64,000 nucleotides of DNA from Janthinobacterium agaricidamnosum (GTDB lineage Bacteria; Pseudomonadota; Gammaproteobacteria; Burkholderiales; Burkholderiaceae_D), in contig NZ_CP033019.1 of NCBI RefSeq assembly GCF_003667705.1, forward strand, positions 806,001 to 870,000. The letters are read 5' to 3'. Under the pieces are notes generated by a model that saw only the letters and a list, made by a program, of their open reading frames with translations, made no database searches and was not told where the DNA came from. Numbering within the stretch: position 1 is the first letter of the stretch; the number at the start of each line of letters is the position of its first letter. Below, in pieces: positions 43,376 to 52,945 of this stretch. The position numbers and the translations under genes are program-made.

Positions 43376-46043
43376 GGTCTGTAGGTATTTTCGGAGTGGA
43401 AAGGGTGGCCAGCAGTTCGCCGATGGCGAGCAGGTTGGCCGGCTTGGTCAGGTGGTGGTCGAAACCGGCCGCGCTCGATTGACTGCGGTCGTTTTCGGCG
43501 CCCCAGCCCGTCAATGCGACGAGCACGACCTTGGCGCCGGCCGGTATCCGGCGCAGCGCGCGCGCCACTTCGTAGCCGTTCATGCCGGGCAGCCCGATAT
43601 CGAGGAAGATGACGTCTGGCAAAAATTGCGGCGCCACGGCCAGCGCCTGCGCGCCATCGTGGGCTACGTGCGTGGCATGGCCCATCATGTCGAGCACGGC
43701 GGCAAGGGTTTCGGCCGCATCGACGTTGTCGTCGACCACCAGTACGCGGAAATGGCGGCCGCTGGCGGCGGGGGCGGGCGCGTCCGGTGCGGCGGGGGCT
43801 GGGGCTTCCTCCTTCAGCAGCGGCAGGCGCACGGTAAACGTGCTGCCCAGGCCGGCGCCGGGACTGGCCGCCGTGGCGCTGCCGCCATGCAATTCGGCCA
43901 GGCGCCGTACCAGCGACAGGCCGATGCCCAGGCCGCCCTGGGCGCGGCCCATGTTTTGTCCCACCTGGGTAAACATGTCGAAGACGGTGGCGATCGACTC
44001 GGCGGGAATGCCCACGCCGCTGTCTTCCACCTCGATCAAGACCTCGTTGCCGTTGCGTACCGCGCGCAAGGCGATGTGGCCGCCGGCGGGCGTGTACTTG
44101 GCGGCATTGTTGAGTAAGTTGCCCAGCACTTGCGCCAGCCGCGTGGGGTCGGCCTCGAGCGGCAACGCCTGCTCGTCGAGCGTCACCTGCAACTGGTGAT
44201 GGCTCGCTTCGATCAGCGGCATGCTCGTTTCCACGGCGCTGGCGATGATGGTTTTCAAGTCCGTGCGTTCGAGCTTGAGCTCGATCTGGCCCCGCGTGAT
44301 GCGCGCCACGTCCAGCAAGTCGTTGACCAGGTGCACCATCTGATTGACTTGCCGCTCCATCACGTCGCGCACGCGCGCCACGGTGGCGGGCTTGTCGGCG
44401 GCCAGGCGCATGATTTGCAAGCCGTTGCGGATCGGTGCCAGCGGATTGCGCAGTTCGTGCGCCAGGGTGGCGAGGAATTCCGTCTTGCGCCGGTCCATCT
44501 CGGACAGGTTGTCGGCCAGCTGGCGCAGCTGCTGTTCCGAGCGCTTGCGCTCGCTGATGTCGCTGAACAGCACCGTCAGCAGGCGGCTGCCGGGGCCGCC
44601 GAGGCGCGCCGCAAAAACTTCGAACCAGCGTTCCATGGCCACGGCTTCGTTTTCGTAGCGCACGGGCTCGCCCGTCTTGACGACCTGGTCGTACAGGTCG
44701 AACCAGTGCTGGTCATGGTCGGGCACGAAGCTGCGGATGGTCTTGCCGATGGCATTGTCGAGGCCCGACTGCTTGACGAAGGCGGCGTTGCCTTCCAGGT
44801 AGCGGAAGTCCACGGGGCGGCCCTGCTCGTCGTACAGCATTTCAATGACGCAAAAGGCCTGGTCCATCAGCTCGATCAGAGTGCGGTAGCGTTCCTCGCT
44901 GCGCCGTAGCGCATCTTCCACCTGTTTCTGGCGCGTGATGTCGAGCAGCACGCCGGGCAATTGCAAGGGGGTGCCATCGGGCGCATATTCCGCGCGGCCC
45001 CGCGCGATGACCGAGCGGTACTGACCATCGCCGGCAGCGACGCGGTAGCTGGCCTCGAACGGTGCGTGCGCGTGCAGCGCATGGGCAATTTGCGCGCTGA
45101 CTTGCTCGCGGTCATCGGGATGGATGATGTCCAGGTAGCGCGCCAACGGCGCCGCCGTGGTCGCATCGGCATTGACGGGGAACAGGCGCGCCATATTGCT
45201 GTCGGCCGTCACGCGGTCGGCAACGATGTCCCAGTTCCAGGTGGCCACTTCGCCGGCCGCCAGGGTCAGGCGCAGGGTTTCCTCGTTCTGCTTGCTGGCC
45301 GTCAGGTCGAGCGAGATGCCGGACAGGGCGATCACGTTGCCGGCGCCGTCGCTGGCGCAGGTGCCGCGCATGTGCGCCCAGTGCAGTGCGCCATCTGGCC
45401 AGCGCACGCGGATATCGATCTCGAAATCGCTGGCGCTGGCAATGGCTGCATGCACCACCGCTTGCCATTGCTGCAGATCGCCGTCGAGCATGGCACCCGT
45501 CAGCTGCGCATAATCGATGTGGCTGTCAGGTGGCAGGCCCAGATTGGCCTTGAACGCATCGGAGCCGGCCATACTGCCGCTGCCCAGGTCGATCTCCCAC
45601 GTGCCCATGCGGCCGCCCTGCATGGCCAGGCGCAGCCGCTGTTCCGTCTGCCGCTGCTGCGTCACGTCGCAATGCGAGCCCAGCCATTCAACGATGCTGC
45701 CGTCGGGCGCCAGCACGGGCAGCATGCGCACGAGCATGTTGCGGTAGCTGCCGCTGACGTGGCGCAGCCGGTATTCCGCCTCGAACACGGTCGTCAGATG
45801 CGACGGCATGACGTAAGGCAAGTTGCGGTCGTCCGGATGCAGGGCATTGAGCCAGCCGCGGCCCCGCAGTTCGGCTTCCGTCTGGCCCGTGAAGGCGCGC
45901 CAGGACGGCTGGTCGGTATCGAACTGGCCGAAGGTTTTCGTGCTCCAGACGATGTCGCAATGGGCGCCCAGCAGCCTATGCGCGGCCTGCGCGGCGGCGG
46001 GGGAGGAAATGATGTCGTGGCTGTGCTGGCTCGGTTCTGGCAT
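43368..46043 (-). CDS. Multi-PAS hybrid sensor histidine kinase
   Basis: About 891 residues from the ATG at 46043 (MPEPSQHSHDII); an upstream in-frame start at 46217 is less likely. In order: four PAS/PAC units (e.g. WLNALHPDDRNLPYVMP...GSIVEWLGSHCDVTQQR; YLDIIHPDDREQVSAQ...LLDITRQKQ; LFSDISERKR), HisKA with FLATLAHELRNPL, HATPase with NLLNNAAKYTP and DSGVGIP, and a C-terminal receiver VLVVDDNVDAAET...DVIFLDIGLPGMNGYE...LTGWG. No membrane segment is seen, so it senses in the cytoplasm. No separate response regulator is next to it. It is co-transcribed with the beta-lactamase, so it may influence cell-wall stress, but the signal is unknown. Confidence 0.9.
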   Translation of the reverse strand: MPEPSQHSHDIISSPAAAQAAHRLLGAHCDIVWSTKTFGQFDTDQPSWRAFTGQTEAELRGRGWLNALHPDDRNLPYVMPSHLTTVFEAEYRLRHVSGSYRNMLVRMLPVLAPDGSIVEWLGSHCDVTQQRQTEQRLRLAMQGGRMGTWEIDLGSGSMAGSDAFKANLGLPPDSHIDYAQLTGAMLDGDLQQWQAVVHAAIASASDFEIDIRVRWPDGALHWAHMRGTCASDGAGNVIALSGISLDLTASKQNEETLRLTLAAGEVATWNWDIVADRVTADSNMARLFPVNADATTAAPLARYLDIIHPDDREQVSAQIAHALHAHAPFEASYRVAAGDGQYRSVIARGRAEYAPDGTPLQLPGVLLDITRQKQVEDALRRSEERYRTLIELMDQAFCVIEMLYDEQGRPVDFRYLEGNAAFVKQSGLDNAIGKTIRSFVPDHDQHWFDLYDQVVKTGEPVRYENEAVAMERWFEVFAARLGGPGSRLLTVLFSDISERKRSEQQLRQLADNLSEMDRRKTEFLATLAHELRNPLAPIRNGLQIMRLAADKPATVARVRDVMERQVNQMVHLVNDLLDVARITRGQIELKLERTDLKTIIASAVETSMPLIEASHHQLQVTLDEQALPLEADPTRLAQVLGNLLNNAAKYTPAGGHIALRAVRNGNEVLIEVEDSGVGIPAESIATVFDMFTQVGQNMGRAQGGLGIGLSLVRRLAELHGGSATAASPGAGLGSTFTVRLPLLKEEAPAPAAPDAPAPAASGRHFRVLVVDDNVDAAETLAAVLDMMGHATHVAHDGAQALAVAPQFLPDVIFLDIGLPGMNGYEVARALRRIPAGAKVVLVALTGWGAENDRSQSSAAGFDHHLTKPANLLAIGELLATLSTPKIPTDHD

Positions 46044-46558
46044 GGATAAGGTCGGCAATGGTGCGGCGCGCCGCCGCTGCACTGGGATGGGGCAGCACGG
46101 CAAGCTCAAGTATGGCGATATTACAGTCAAATACCGGCCGGAGCCTGTCTTGCAGGCAGCATTTCGCCGCCGCGGCGCAACGGCGGCGCCAGGGCCGGAA
46201 AATGGGCAAAACAGCAAGCTCCTGAGCGTATTGTGGCTGAATAACCACTAGTCAGGCTTTTATGTTGGTGAATAAATATTTTACATAACAATATTCTTGC
46301 AGCGCATAAGCCGCTTGAATTAAATTGGCGCCTTACTTAAAAGTTGGTGTTCATCAGACATCCGAGAGATGCGGCCGGAACCGCTGTCAACTTGAGTGAC
46401 AGCCAGGACAGAGCCAGTGACGCCGAGAGCGGGGGAACATCCGCTCGCGCTGCTGCACCGTGATGGTGCAAACGATCGTCCAGCGCCGTATATAACCCGG
46501 AGACAGGTTGCAAGAAAGACAGATTTCGCAATTCTTTTTTAAACTTCTGGGAAACCAC
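46044..46558 (+). other. Divergent upstream region between kinase and TonB receptor
   Basis: About 500 bp without a convincing gene. The part near 46260-46330 is AT-rich (TAAATATTTTACATAACAATATT) and may hold promoters for either side. No clear operator was identified. Confidence 0.45.
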
Positions 46559-48790
46559 ATGATCAAGATGTCCAAGATGCACAAGCGTTTGTGCGCCAAA
46601 AGCGCTGCTATGCTGGCACTGTCCGCTGCCTTGCCTATCGGCTCGGCTTATGCTGATGAAGTCGCTGCTGATACGACCCCTGCCGCCAGCCAGCTGGAAA
46701 CCGTGACCGTGACGGCACAGCGCCGCAAGGAAAATATCCGCGACGTGCCCGTTTCCGTGTCGCTGCTGCGCGACGAGAAGCTCGACGTGCTCGTGTCCAG
46801 CGGCCAGGATATCCGCGTGCTGGCCGGCAAAGTGCCGAGCCTGAACGTGGAATCGTCGAATGGCCGCACCTTCCCCCGCTTCTACATCCGCGGCTACGGC
46901 AATACCGACTTCAACATCTTTGCATCGCAACCTGTTTCCCTGATTTACGACGATGTCGTGCAAGAAAATCCCATCCTCAAGGGCTATCCGATTTTCGACG
47001 TGGCTGGCGTGGAAGTACTGCGCGGCCCGCAAGGCACCTTGTTCGGCCGCAATACGCCGGCCGGCGTGGTCAAGTTCGAATCCGTCAAGCCGAAGCTGGA
47101 CAAGGTTGAAGGCTATTACAACGTTTCCGCCGCCACGCACAACACGACCAACTTCGACGGCGCCGTCAACGTGCCGCTGAGCAAAGAATGGGCGCTGCGC
47201 TTCTCGACCCTGCGCCAGCACCGCGACGATTACGTCGACAACACATTTACGGGCCAGAAAAACGCGCTGGACGGCTACAACGAACATGCTGAACGCGTGC
47301 AATTGCTGTACGCACCGAACACCACGTTCAACGCCCTGTTCAATGTGCACCAGCGCAACACCACGGGCAGCGCGCGCGTTTTCTACGCCAACCTGATCAA
47401 GCAGGGCACGAACGACATCGTCGACGGTTTCGACCCGAACAAGTCGTTCACGAATGCGCCGAATTTCCAGCGTCTGCGCACCAACGGCGCCAGCGCCCGC
47501 CTGAGCTGGGATCTGGACGGCGTCAAGTTGTACTCGATCACCGGCTTTGAACAGGTCGGCAGTTACGTGTCGCATGGCGACATCGACGGCGGCACGCCGA
47601 CGGGCCCCGGCTTCATTCCTTTCCAGGTTGAAACGGCCGGCGGCATCACCAGCGTGAAACAATACTCGCAGGAGTTCCGCGCCGAATCGAAAAATGCCGG
47701 TCCGCTGAACTGGCAGGCAGGCGTGTACTACTTCAACGAAGATGCCAACGGTTTCACCGACAACTTCGATACCAGCACGCACGTGCTGACCACGCACCTG
47801 GCCAGCCGCCAGAAGAACTCGGCCTGGGCCACGTTCGGTTCCGTCAACTACGCCGTCAACGATGACTTCATGCTGCGCGCCGGTTTGCGCTACACCAAGG
47901 ACAAGAAGGATTTCAACACGGTGGAAGCGACCAACATCGTGCAGGTCAACCCGACCAGCGCCGATGTCAGCAAAGCCAAGGTCAACTGGGACTTGAGCGG
48001 TACCTATAAATACAACAAGGACGTGAACTTCTACGCGCGTATCGCCACTGGTTTCCGCGCGCCAAGTATCGCCCCGGCCAGCGACAAGGTGTCCGTGACG
48101 GTTGCCGATGCGGAAACCATCACTTCGTACGAAGCCGGTATCAAGGCCGATTTGTTCAACCGCCGCGCCCGCGTCGCGTTCAGCGTGTATGACTACCAGG
48201 TGAAAAACCAGCAACTGACGGTGGTGGGCGGCACGTCGAATATCACGCGCCTGATCAATGCAGCCAAGACGAACGGCCGCGGCGCCGAGCTGGAACTGGA
48301 AGGCTTTGTCACGCCGAGCCTGAAGATGTCCCTGGGCGGCAGCTACAACTTCACGGAAATCAAGGACCCGAGCCTGTCGATCGCCACCTGCGCGCAAACG
48401 CGTTGCACCGTGACGGACCCGCTGACCACCGGCAACCGTGCCATCATCGACGGCAATCCATTGCCGCAAGCGCCGAAGTGGACGATCACCGCCACGGGCC
48501 GCTATTCGATCCCGATGGAAAACGGCGAATTCTTCGTCTTCACGGACTGGGCTTACCGCAGCAAGATCAACTTCTTCCTGTATGAGGCAACCGAGTTCAC
48601 CGGCAAGCCGATGGTCGAAGGCGGCTTGCGCGTGGGTTACACCTGGGATGCCGGCAAGTATGAAGTGGCCGCGTTTGGCCGCAACATCACCGACACCCAG
48701 CGTATCACGGGCGCCATCGACTTCAATAACCGCACGGGCTTCATCAATGAGCCACGTCAATTTGGCGTGCAATTCAAAGGCAACTTCTAA
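46559..48790 (+). CDS. TonB-dependent outer-membrane receptor
   Basis: A 743-residue receptor. Signal peptide MIKMSKMHKRLCAKSAAMLALSAALPIGSAYA is followed by TonB-box-like LETVTVTAQRRKENIRDVPVSV, plug with VEVLRGPQGTLFGRNTPAGVV, then a barrel ending VQFKGNF with terminal Phe. It belongs to the same RRKENIRDVP subgroup as the receptor at 29.8 kb. Its substrate is unknown. The ATG at 46559 directly precedes the signal peptide; GGGA lies upstream. Confidence 0.92.
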   Translation: MIKMSKMHKRLCAKSAAMLALSAALPIGSAYADEVAADTTPAASQLETVTVTAQRRKENIRDVPVSVSLLRDEKLDVLVSSGQDIRVLAGKVPSLNVESSNGRTFPRFYIRGYGNTDFNIFASQPVSLIYDDVVQENPILKGYPIFDVAGVEVLRGPQGTLFGRNTPAGVVKFESVKPKLDKVEGYYNVSAATHNTTNFDGAVNVPLSKEWALRFSTLRQHRDDYVDNTFTGQKNALDGYNEHAERVQLLYAPNTTFNALFNVHQRNTTGSARVFYANLIKQGTNDIVDGFDPNKSFTNAPNFQRLRTNGASARLSWDLDGVKLYSITGFEQVGSYVSHGDIDGGTPTGPGFIPFQVETAGGITSVKQYSQEFRAESKNAGPLNWQAGVYYFNEDANGFTDNFDTSTHVLTTHLASRQKNSAWATFGSVNYAVNDDFMLRAGLRYTKDKKDFNTVEATNIVQVNPTSADVSKAKVNWDLSGTYKYNKDVNFYARIATGFRAPSIAPASDKVSVTVADAETITSYEAGIKADLFNRRARVAFSVYDYQVKNQQLTVVGGTSNITRLINAAKTNGRGAELELEGFVTPSLKMSLGGSYNFTEIKDPSLSIATCAQTRCTVTDPLTTGNRAIIDGNPLPQAPKWTITATGRYSIPMENGEFFVFTDWAYRSKINFFLYEATEFTGKPMVEGGLRVGYTWDAGKYEVAAFGRNITDTQRITGAIDFNNRTGFINEPRQFGVQFKGNF

Positions 48791-48917
48791 GAACACATAA
48801 GCAAACCTGCTGCGCGTCGTGATTTGCGGCCTGCGATGCTCATTGTGCTAAAGCACAGCTGCGCTTCTCGGCGGCAACTCACCGCCGCTCGCTACGGTTT
48901 TCTTAAGTGTTCGGTTC

Positions 48918-48984
48918 CAGGCGCCGGCCATGTGCTGGCGCCTGCATTGCTACCCGCCCGGCTCGCGCCGCGGCGGGTTTTTTT
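48918..48984 (+). terminator. Double hairpin terminator after the TonB receptor gene
   Basis: An 11-bp stem (48918-48928/48934-48944, one G-T) is followed by CCCGCC...GGCGGG (48953-48958/48972-48977) and a T7 run. The second element is a canonical intrinsic terminator; its tail overlaps the end of gluQ on the other strand. Confidence 0.85.
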
Positions 48985-49912
48985 ATGCGTGCCCGGGAAG
49001 GCGCGCCAGCCGCTGCGCCCAGGCGGGAATGGCTTGCCGCCAGAAATCTTCCACGTCGTCGGCGCGCACATCGAGACCGAGGAAGCGGGCCGCCGGCAGC
49101 AGCGCCGATGCCAGCAGTTCTGCCGCATCGGTGCCCGTATCGAAGGCGAGGGCGCCGGTCTGCTTCGACAGTTTCTCGCCGTTGTCATTGGTGACGACAG
49201 GCACGTGCAAGAAGCCGGGATGAGGCAAGCCCAGCACATCCTGCAGATACAGCTGGCGCGGCGTGGAGTCGAGCAAGTCCGCCCCGCGCACCACCTGCGT
49301 GATGCCCTGTGCGCCATCGTCGACCACGACGGCCAGCTGATACGCCCAAAAGCCATCGCCGCGCAGCACGATGAAGTCACCCACTTCGCTGGCAAGGTCT
49401 TGCCGCTGCGGACCCGCCCAGCGGTCCGTAAAGCCGTACACGGCTTGCGGCCCCTGCGGCACGCGCAGCCGCCAGGCCCGCGCCGCCTTGCCCGGCGCCA
49501 AGCCATGGCGGCAGGTACCCGGATACACGGCGGCGCCAATCTTTGGTCCGCCCGCCTGCAGCACCGAATCCTGAATCTCCTTGCGCGAACAGCCGCACGC
49601 ATATACAAGGCCATCGTCCTGCAACTGCTTCAGCGCCGCCTCGTACAGCGGCAGCCTGCGGCTTTGCCACGTCGCCTCGCCATCCCACGCCATGCCGCAG
49701 CGCTGCAAGGTGGCCAGGATCGCCATATCAGCGCCCTCGACATTGCGGTCGTAGTCCAGATCCTCGATACGCAACAGCCACGTGCCCTGATGCACCTTGG
49801 CATCAAGATAACTGGCCATGGCGGCAACGAGCGAGCCCATGTGCAGGGGACCGGAGGGGGAGGGGGCGAAGCGGCCGATGTAGGGAGCGGTGGGGGAGTT
49901 CGGAGACGGCAT
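48983..49912 (-). CDS. gluQ: Glutamyl-Q tRNA(Asp) synthetase
   Basis: A 309-residue truncated GluRS paralogue. YIGRFAPSPSGPLHMGSLVAA contains the HIGH-like signature and GEKLSKQ the KMSKS-like one; YACGCSRKEI and CRHG supply zinc-site cysteines. The anticodon-binding domain of GluRS is absent, as expected for GluQRS, which attaches Glu to queuosine-34 of tRNA-Asp. The ATG at 49912 is chosen because family homology begins a few residues later. Confidence 0.93.
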   Translation of the reverse strand: MPSPNSPTAPYIGRFAPSPSGPLHMGSLVAAMASYLDAKVHQGTWLLRIEDLDYDRNVEGADMAILATLQRCGMAWDGEATWQSRRLPLYEAALKQLQDDGLVYACGCSRKEIQDSVLQAGGPKIGAAVYPGTCRHGLAPGKAARAWRLRVPQGPQAVYGFTDRWAGPQRQDLASEVGDFIVLRGDGFWAYQLAVVVDDGAQGITQVVRGADLLDSTPRQLYLQDVLGLPHPGFLHVPVVTNDNGEKLSKQTGALAFDTGTDAAELLASALLPAARFLGLDVRADDVEDFWRQAIPAWAQRLARLPGHA

Positions 49913-50038
49913 GCTGTGAGTGTAGGCGGTGGTGACAGGCACTGATGGTTTATTGCGCAGGATCGGTAGCTTGGCGACAGCGGCAAGTATCGTGCAGGGC
50001 GATGGGCAAGTCAAATCCTGGGTTGTTCCAGGTGCTGC

Positions 50039-50890
50039 CTAATTGATAATCAAGTGTGTAACGTTATCTTCAAAATATGAAATTTCTTCATTGCAGTAAT
50101 GCGGGTCATTCAGCTCTCGGAAATGTAAATCCTTGTCGAGTTTCTTCGTTCTGAACTTGTTACTCAGCAGTGCTACAACGCTCCCCTCATCTGGCCAGTT
50201 TGAAGAATATATTGCTATCAATGCATTTTCAAAAGAAATTTCATTGAGAAGACAGATTTTTAATCTTCGAGGTAGCTTCTTCAATAAATTCAGCCATTGT
50301 ATCTCACTTGTTTTTGGGAAAAAAGTATCACTATTTTTTATGGATTCCATTATTCGTTGCTGCACTTTTATCGATTTATCTATATTGATATGTGATTCAC
50401 AATTATCATTCATTTTCAATCGGATGGGTGATTTTCTGGCTATTTTGTACTGCAAGATTATGCATGATGAGGATGTTTTTATGTCATGTTGTACGATAAC
50501 GCTTCCCCACGGAAATTGAAATATTATTTCTGATAACCCTTTCATTTTTCCGGGAATGCCAGACTTTCTTTGAATTTTTTTGACTAACGATGATTCACTC
50601 ACGCCGTTGCCTACAGAATTATTTTCAAAGTAATGCATTATTACGTAATCTATTTCGGGGAAATTTTCTTTTACAATAATCAACTCGACAACGTAATCGC
50701 CTACCCATCCATTGATATCAAAAATATACATTCCAGCCCCTGTTGTTGTGGGTTTGGTGTGGAATGTATTGATAATGCTATTTATGAAATAGTTTGTTGG
50801 AGTTTTTTTCGATAATGCAATCTCTCCATTGACGAGCAGTAATCCATCAATGAAATCAAAAATATAGCTTGGGATTTCAAATTTTTTCAT
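50039..50890 (-). CDS. AT-rich hypothetical protein with immunity-type FPWG module
   Basis: A 283-residue protein. The N-terminal ~150 residues (ELIIVKENFPEIDYVI...LSEIIFQFPWGSVIVQHDIKTSSSCIILQYK) share their layout with the proteins at 52392-52868 and 53936-54391: a strand-rich start, then F-F/P-WG and an S-rich end. The C-terminal ~120 residues are different and helical (LLKKLPRRLKICLLNEISFENALIAIYSSNWPDEG). It is the last gene of the Rhs-immunity row and strongly AT-rich. It is probably an immunity or orphan toxin-linked protein; the function is inferred from place and similarity only. Confidence 0.68.
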   Translation of the reverse strand: MKKFEIPSYIFDFIDGLLLVNGEIALSKKTPTNYFINSIINTFHTKPTTTGAGMYIFDINGWVGDYVVELIIVKENFPEIDYVIMHYFENNSVGNGVSESSLVKKIQRKSGIPGKMKGLSEIIFQFPWGSVIVQHDIKTSSSCIILQYKIARKSPIRLKMNDNCESHINIDKSIKVQQRIMESIKNSDTFFPKTSEIQWLNLLKKLPRRLKICLLNEISFENALIAIYSSNWPDEGSVVALLSNKFRTKKLDKDLHFRELNDPHYCNEEISYFEDNVTHLIIN

Positions 50891-50942
50891 TCTGTTATGC
50901 GGAATTTTGAATGAGGCATCTCGTATGAATTATTACAGTGAT

Positions 50943-51351
50943 TCAGCACGGTTGGTAGAGGCAAATATTGTTCCCCATCGGATCTTCGACGTTCAGAAAA
51001 CTTGCGTAGGGAGCCTCTACATAATTGACGAAAAAACAGTTTTTTCCAGTCGCTCCTTGAGCGTGTCAATATTTTTCGTTCGTAAAGTGATAGATTGATC
51101 GTGCCACCTTTGCTACCTACGCGATGTGCTTGCTCAATTTTTGAAGGATGCATGAATTCTATTGAGAATTTTTTGTTGGACTCGTGTGTCATTGTCAGAC
51201 GGCGACTGGTGCCTGAATTACACTGAATGATGCTATCCATCGTAATAAAAAATCCGAGATTATCAATGTAAAATTCTTTTGCTTCGTCAAAATTCAGGCA
51301 GAGTATTCCTATATTGATAGTGTCTAAAATGTGACTTTTTATGGGTCTCAT
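50943..51351 (-). pseudogene. VOC (glyoxalase/bleomycin-resistance) family protein, two frameshifts
   Basis: The start reads HILDTINIGILCLNFDEAKEFYIDNLGF, the typical VOC opening, and remains good to TINLSLYER. Beyond a short A-run the sense continues one frame over as NIDTLKERLEKTVF, and beyond a second A/T-run as EAPYASFLNVEDPMGNNICLYQPC ending at 50943. So two single-base changes in homopolymers break an otherwise complete gene of about 136 codons. The literal ORF continues in the wrong frame to 50887. Confidence 0.75.
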
Positions 51352-51398
51352 GGTTATTCTTGCAATAGAGGATAAATACGAAAAATATTATTTTCAAA

Positions 51399-51626
51399 TT
51401 ACATAAGCCAGGATTTTATTGTGAATAAAAAATTTTCACAGGCTTCATGTTCTTCTTTGAAAAAGCGAAGCCCTGTTTTTATTCCTCGTTCATAATAAAA
51501 AACCTCCCAATATCCATTTTTTTCTCTGATGCACAGACTCTCATCCTGAGTCGGATCGCCAATCGAAAAAGCATTTGATGGTATGTTTAAAATTGCCATC
51601 TCGTGTCCTATATCGGAAATACTCAT
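51399..51626 (-). CDS. Small immunity-like protein
   Basis: A 75-residue protein: MSISDIGHEMAILNIPSNAFSIG, then EKNGYWEVFYYERGIKTGLRFFKEEHEACENFLFTI. The pattern W-V-Y-ERG-K-GL-F-E-A is frequent in small proteins beside Rhs and other polymorphic toxins. I cannot give a family name. It is on the same strand as the rhs gene and AT-rich, so it is likely an orphan immunity gene. Confidence 0.65.
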   Translation of the reverse strand: MSISDIGHEMAILNIPSNAFSIGDPTQDESLCIREKNGYWEVFYYERGIKTGLRFFKEEHEACENFLFTIKSWLM

Positions 51627-51656
51627 ATATATGGTAATCTGAATTTAATATTGGTT

Positions 51657-52079
51657 TTATTGATAGGCGCAAAAAACTGATGTGGTTTGATTATGTGGGT
51701 CGTGGCAGGCGTCTATTTTCCCCCACGGCCCTGATTGCGGCAGAACGATGCCAAAATCATCCAGAAACCAGCGTCTCACTCTTCTTGTATATTTTCCTTC
51801 TGGTTTAGACTGAAAACCATCCATGCAATTTTCCGGACCAAAATCCCAGCATTTTATGGGGCCATCATCTTTCTCAAAAAAACAAATAACGATTATTCTC
51901 AATTTCTTTAGTTTGAAACTTGTTTTGTAGGCGATTACCTCTTCTTCATGCATTACCCATGCTTCCCAGTCTTGATCCATCGAGTGTAGATTTTTTCTTT
52001 TCATCCCTCTAAATAAAGTGATTGATTCGTTTGCAGCGAAATATCCATCTTTAAATTTAACATCACGAATTATATCCAT
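51657..52079 (-). CDS. Hypothetical protein in the orphan immunity row
   Basis: About 140 residues from the ATG at 52079 (MDIIRDVKFKDGYFAANESITLFRG), soluble, aromatic-rich (CWDFGPENCMDGF, RRWFLDDFGIVLPQSGPWGK). No family is recognised. It overlaps the end of the preceding gene by 17 nt, indicating co-transcription. Base composition is AT-rich, as in its neighbours. Confidence 0.62.
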   Translation of the reverse strand: MDIIRDVKFKDGYFAANESITLFRGMKRKNLHSMDQDWEAWVMHEEEVIAYKTSFKLKKLRIIVICFFEKDDGPIKCWDFGPENCMDGFQSKPEGKYTRRVRRWFLDDFGIVLPQSGPWGKIDACHDPHNQTTSVFCAYQ

Positions 52080-52377
52080 TGTCAATGATTTTAATTTTGT
52101 GAAATTTTATCAGTTTCTTATTTTCATCAACCAGGCTTATCTTATAGTTTTCTGATTGGGCATAAAAGTAAGCGGAGAAGAAACTTGGATTTATGCAAAA
52201 AACATATTTCCAACTCTTCTGATCTGACTTTTCATTGATCAGTAGATTAATTATTTCTGGTGTGATTAGTTTGGCATTCCAAGTATTGGATAGCTTAATG
52301 TGGATATCAGTTCCCTTGTTGATTTCAAACTTCATGCTTGACAAAAATTTCTTATGTGGGCAAATAAGAATTTTCAT
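52063..52377 (-). CDS. Hypothetical protein in the orphan immunity row
   Basis: A 104-residue Lys/Ile/Asn-rich protein. The ATG at 52377 has AAGGAC upstream and is preferred to the longer frame from 52482. It overlaps the next gene downstream by 17 nt. No family is recognised; context suggests an immunity or toxin-fragment gene. Confidence 0.6.
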   Translation of the reverse strand: MKILICPHKKFLSSMKFEINKGTDIHIKLSNTWNAKLITPEIINLLINEKSDQKSWKYVFCINPSFFSAYFYAQSENYKISLVDENKKLIKFHKIKIIDNGYNS

Positions 52378-52391
52378 TTTTGTCCTTTGAT

Positions 52392-52868
52392 TTATTGGGT
52401 ATGAAAATAATGCATATTCCAAAATACGCCAATTGACGCCATTGCTGACTGAATAGATGCTGAAGCTGAAATGCTGCCCCATGGGAAGTTAAATACGGAG
52501 AAAGTTTTTTTTGCCTCGTCAGGATTTTTTTTCAACACTTTGGCAAGTAATCTGGCCAGGCTGTTCTTGTCGGATATCAACTGATTTTCCGTCGAGTTGT
52601 ATCCATATTTTTTGGTATTTCCTCCATCCCACGATAGCCATACACTCTTCATGCAATAATTTTCAAAGATAAAATTTATGCCAAACTCAAACTCATTCAA
52701 GCTTCCGCACGTTGATAAATTGTGCACATAAGTGTTTGTTTTATTGTTTTCTATTTCAATGTCATTTTCTTTTGCAAATTTAATAAAATCAGATTCGTTA
52801 AGTGGCGCCATCATGATACCGTCTAATAGGAGATAACCATTTCTTGTATCAAAAGATATTTTTTTCAT
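52392..52868 (-). CDS. Immunity-type protein, paralogue of the rhs-adjacent gene
   Basis: A 158-residue protein. Its second half SVWLSWDGGNTKKYGYNST...LISDKNSLARLLAKVLKKNPDEAKKTFSVFNFPWGSISAS parallels 53936-54391 (IIWTDGITNRLGYDSSHS...MINEKKYLSKLISKSL...FFSFSWGYIIV). The two are clearly the same family, and that gene sits in the immunity position right after rhs. This is thus a probable second immunity allele retained after a toxin-tip exchange. Confidence 0.7.
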   Translation of the reverse strand: MKKISFDTRNGYLLLDGIMMAPLNESDFIKFAKENDIEIENNKTNTYVHNLSTCGSLNEFEFGINFIFENYCMKSVWLSWDGGNTKKYGYNSTENQLISDKNSLARLLAKVLKKNPDEAKKTFSVFNFPWGSISASASIQSAMASIGVFWNMHYFHTQ

Positions 52869-52945
52869 TTTTTAAAACCTTGCCGGATGCCCTGGTTAAG
52901 GAGTGATAATATGATAATTCCCAACCGGAAACTATGCGTTGACCG

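Noticed and set aside
46337..48796. 819-codon open frame antisense to the TonB receptor, and similar long frames opposite 29.8-32.0 kb and 56.5-59.7 kb
   Set aside because: All mirror strong real genes on the other strand; composition is that of reverse-strand GC-rich coding DNA.
50887..51351. Full 154-codon frame as an intact gene
   Set aside because: The C-terminal part is out-of-frame text; the VOC family sequence continues in other frames, so it is a disrupted gene ending at 50943.
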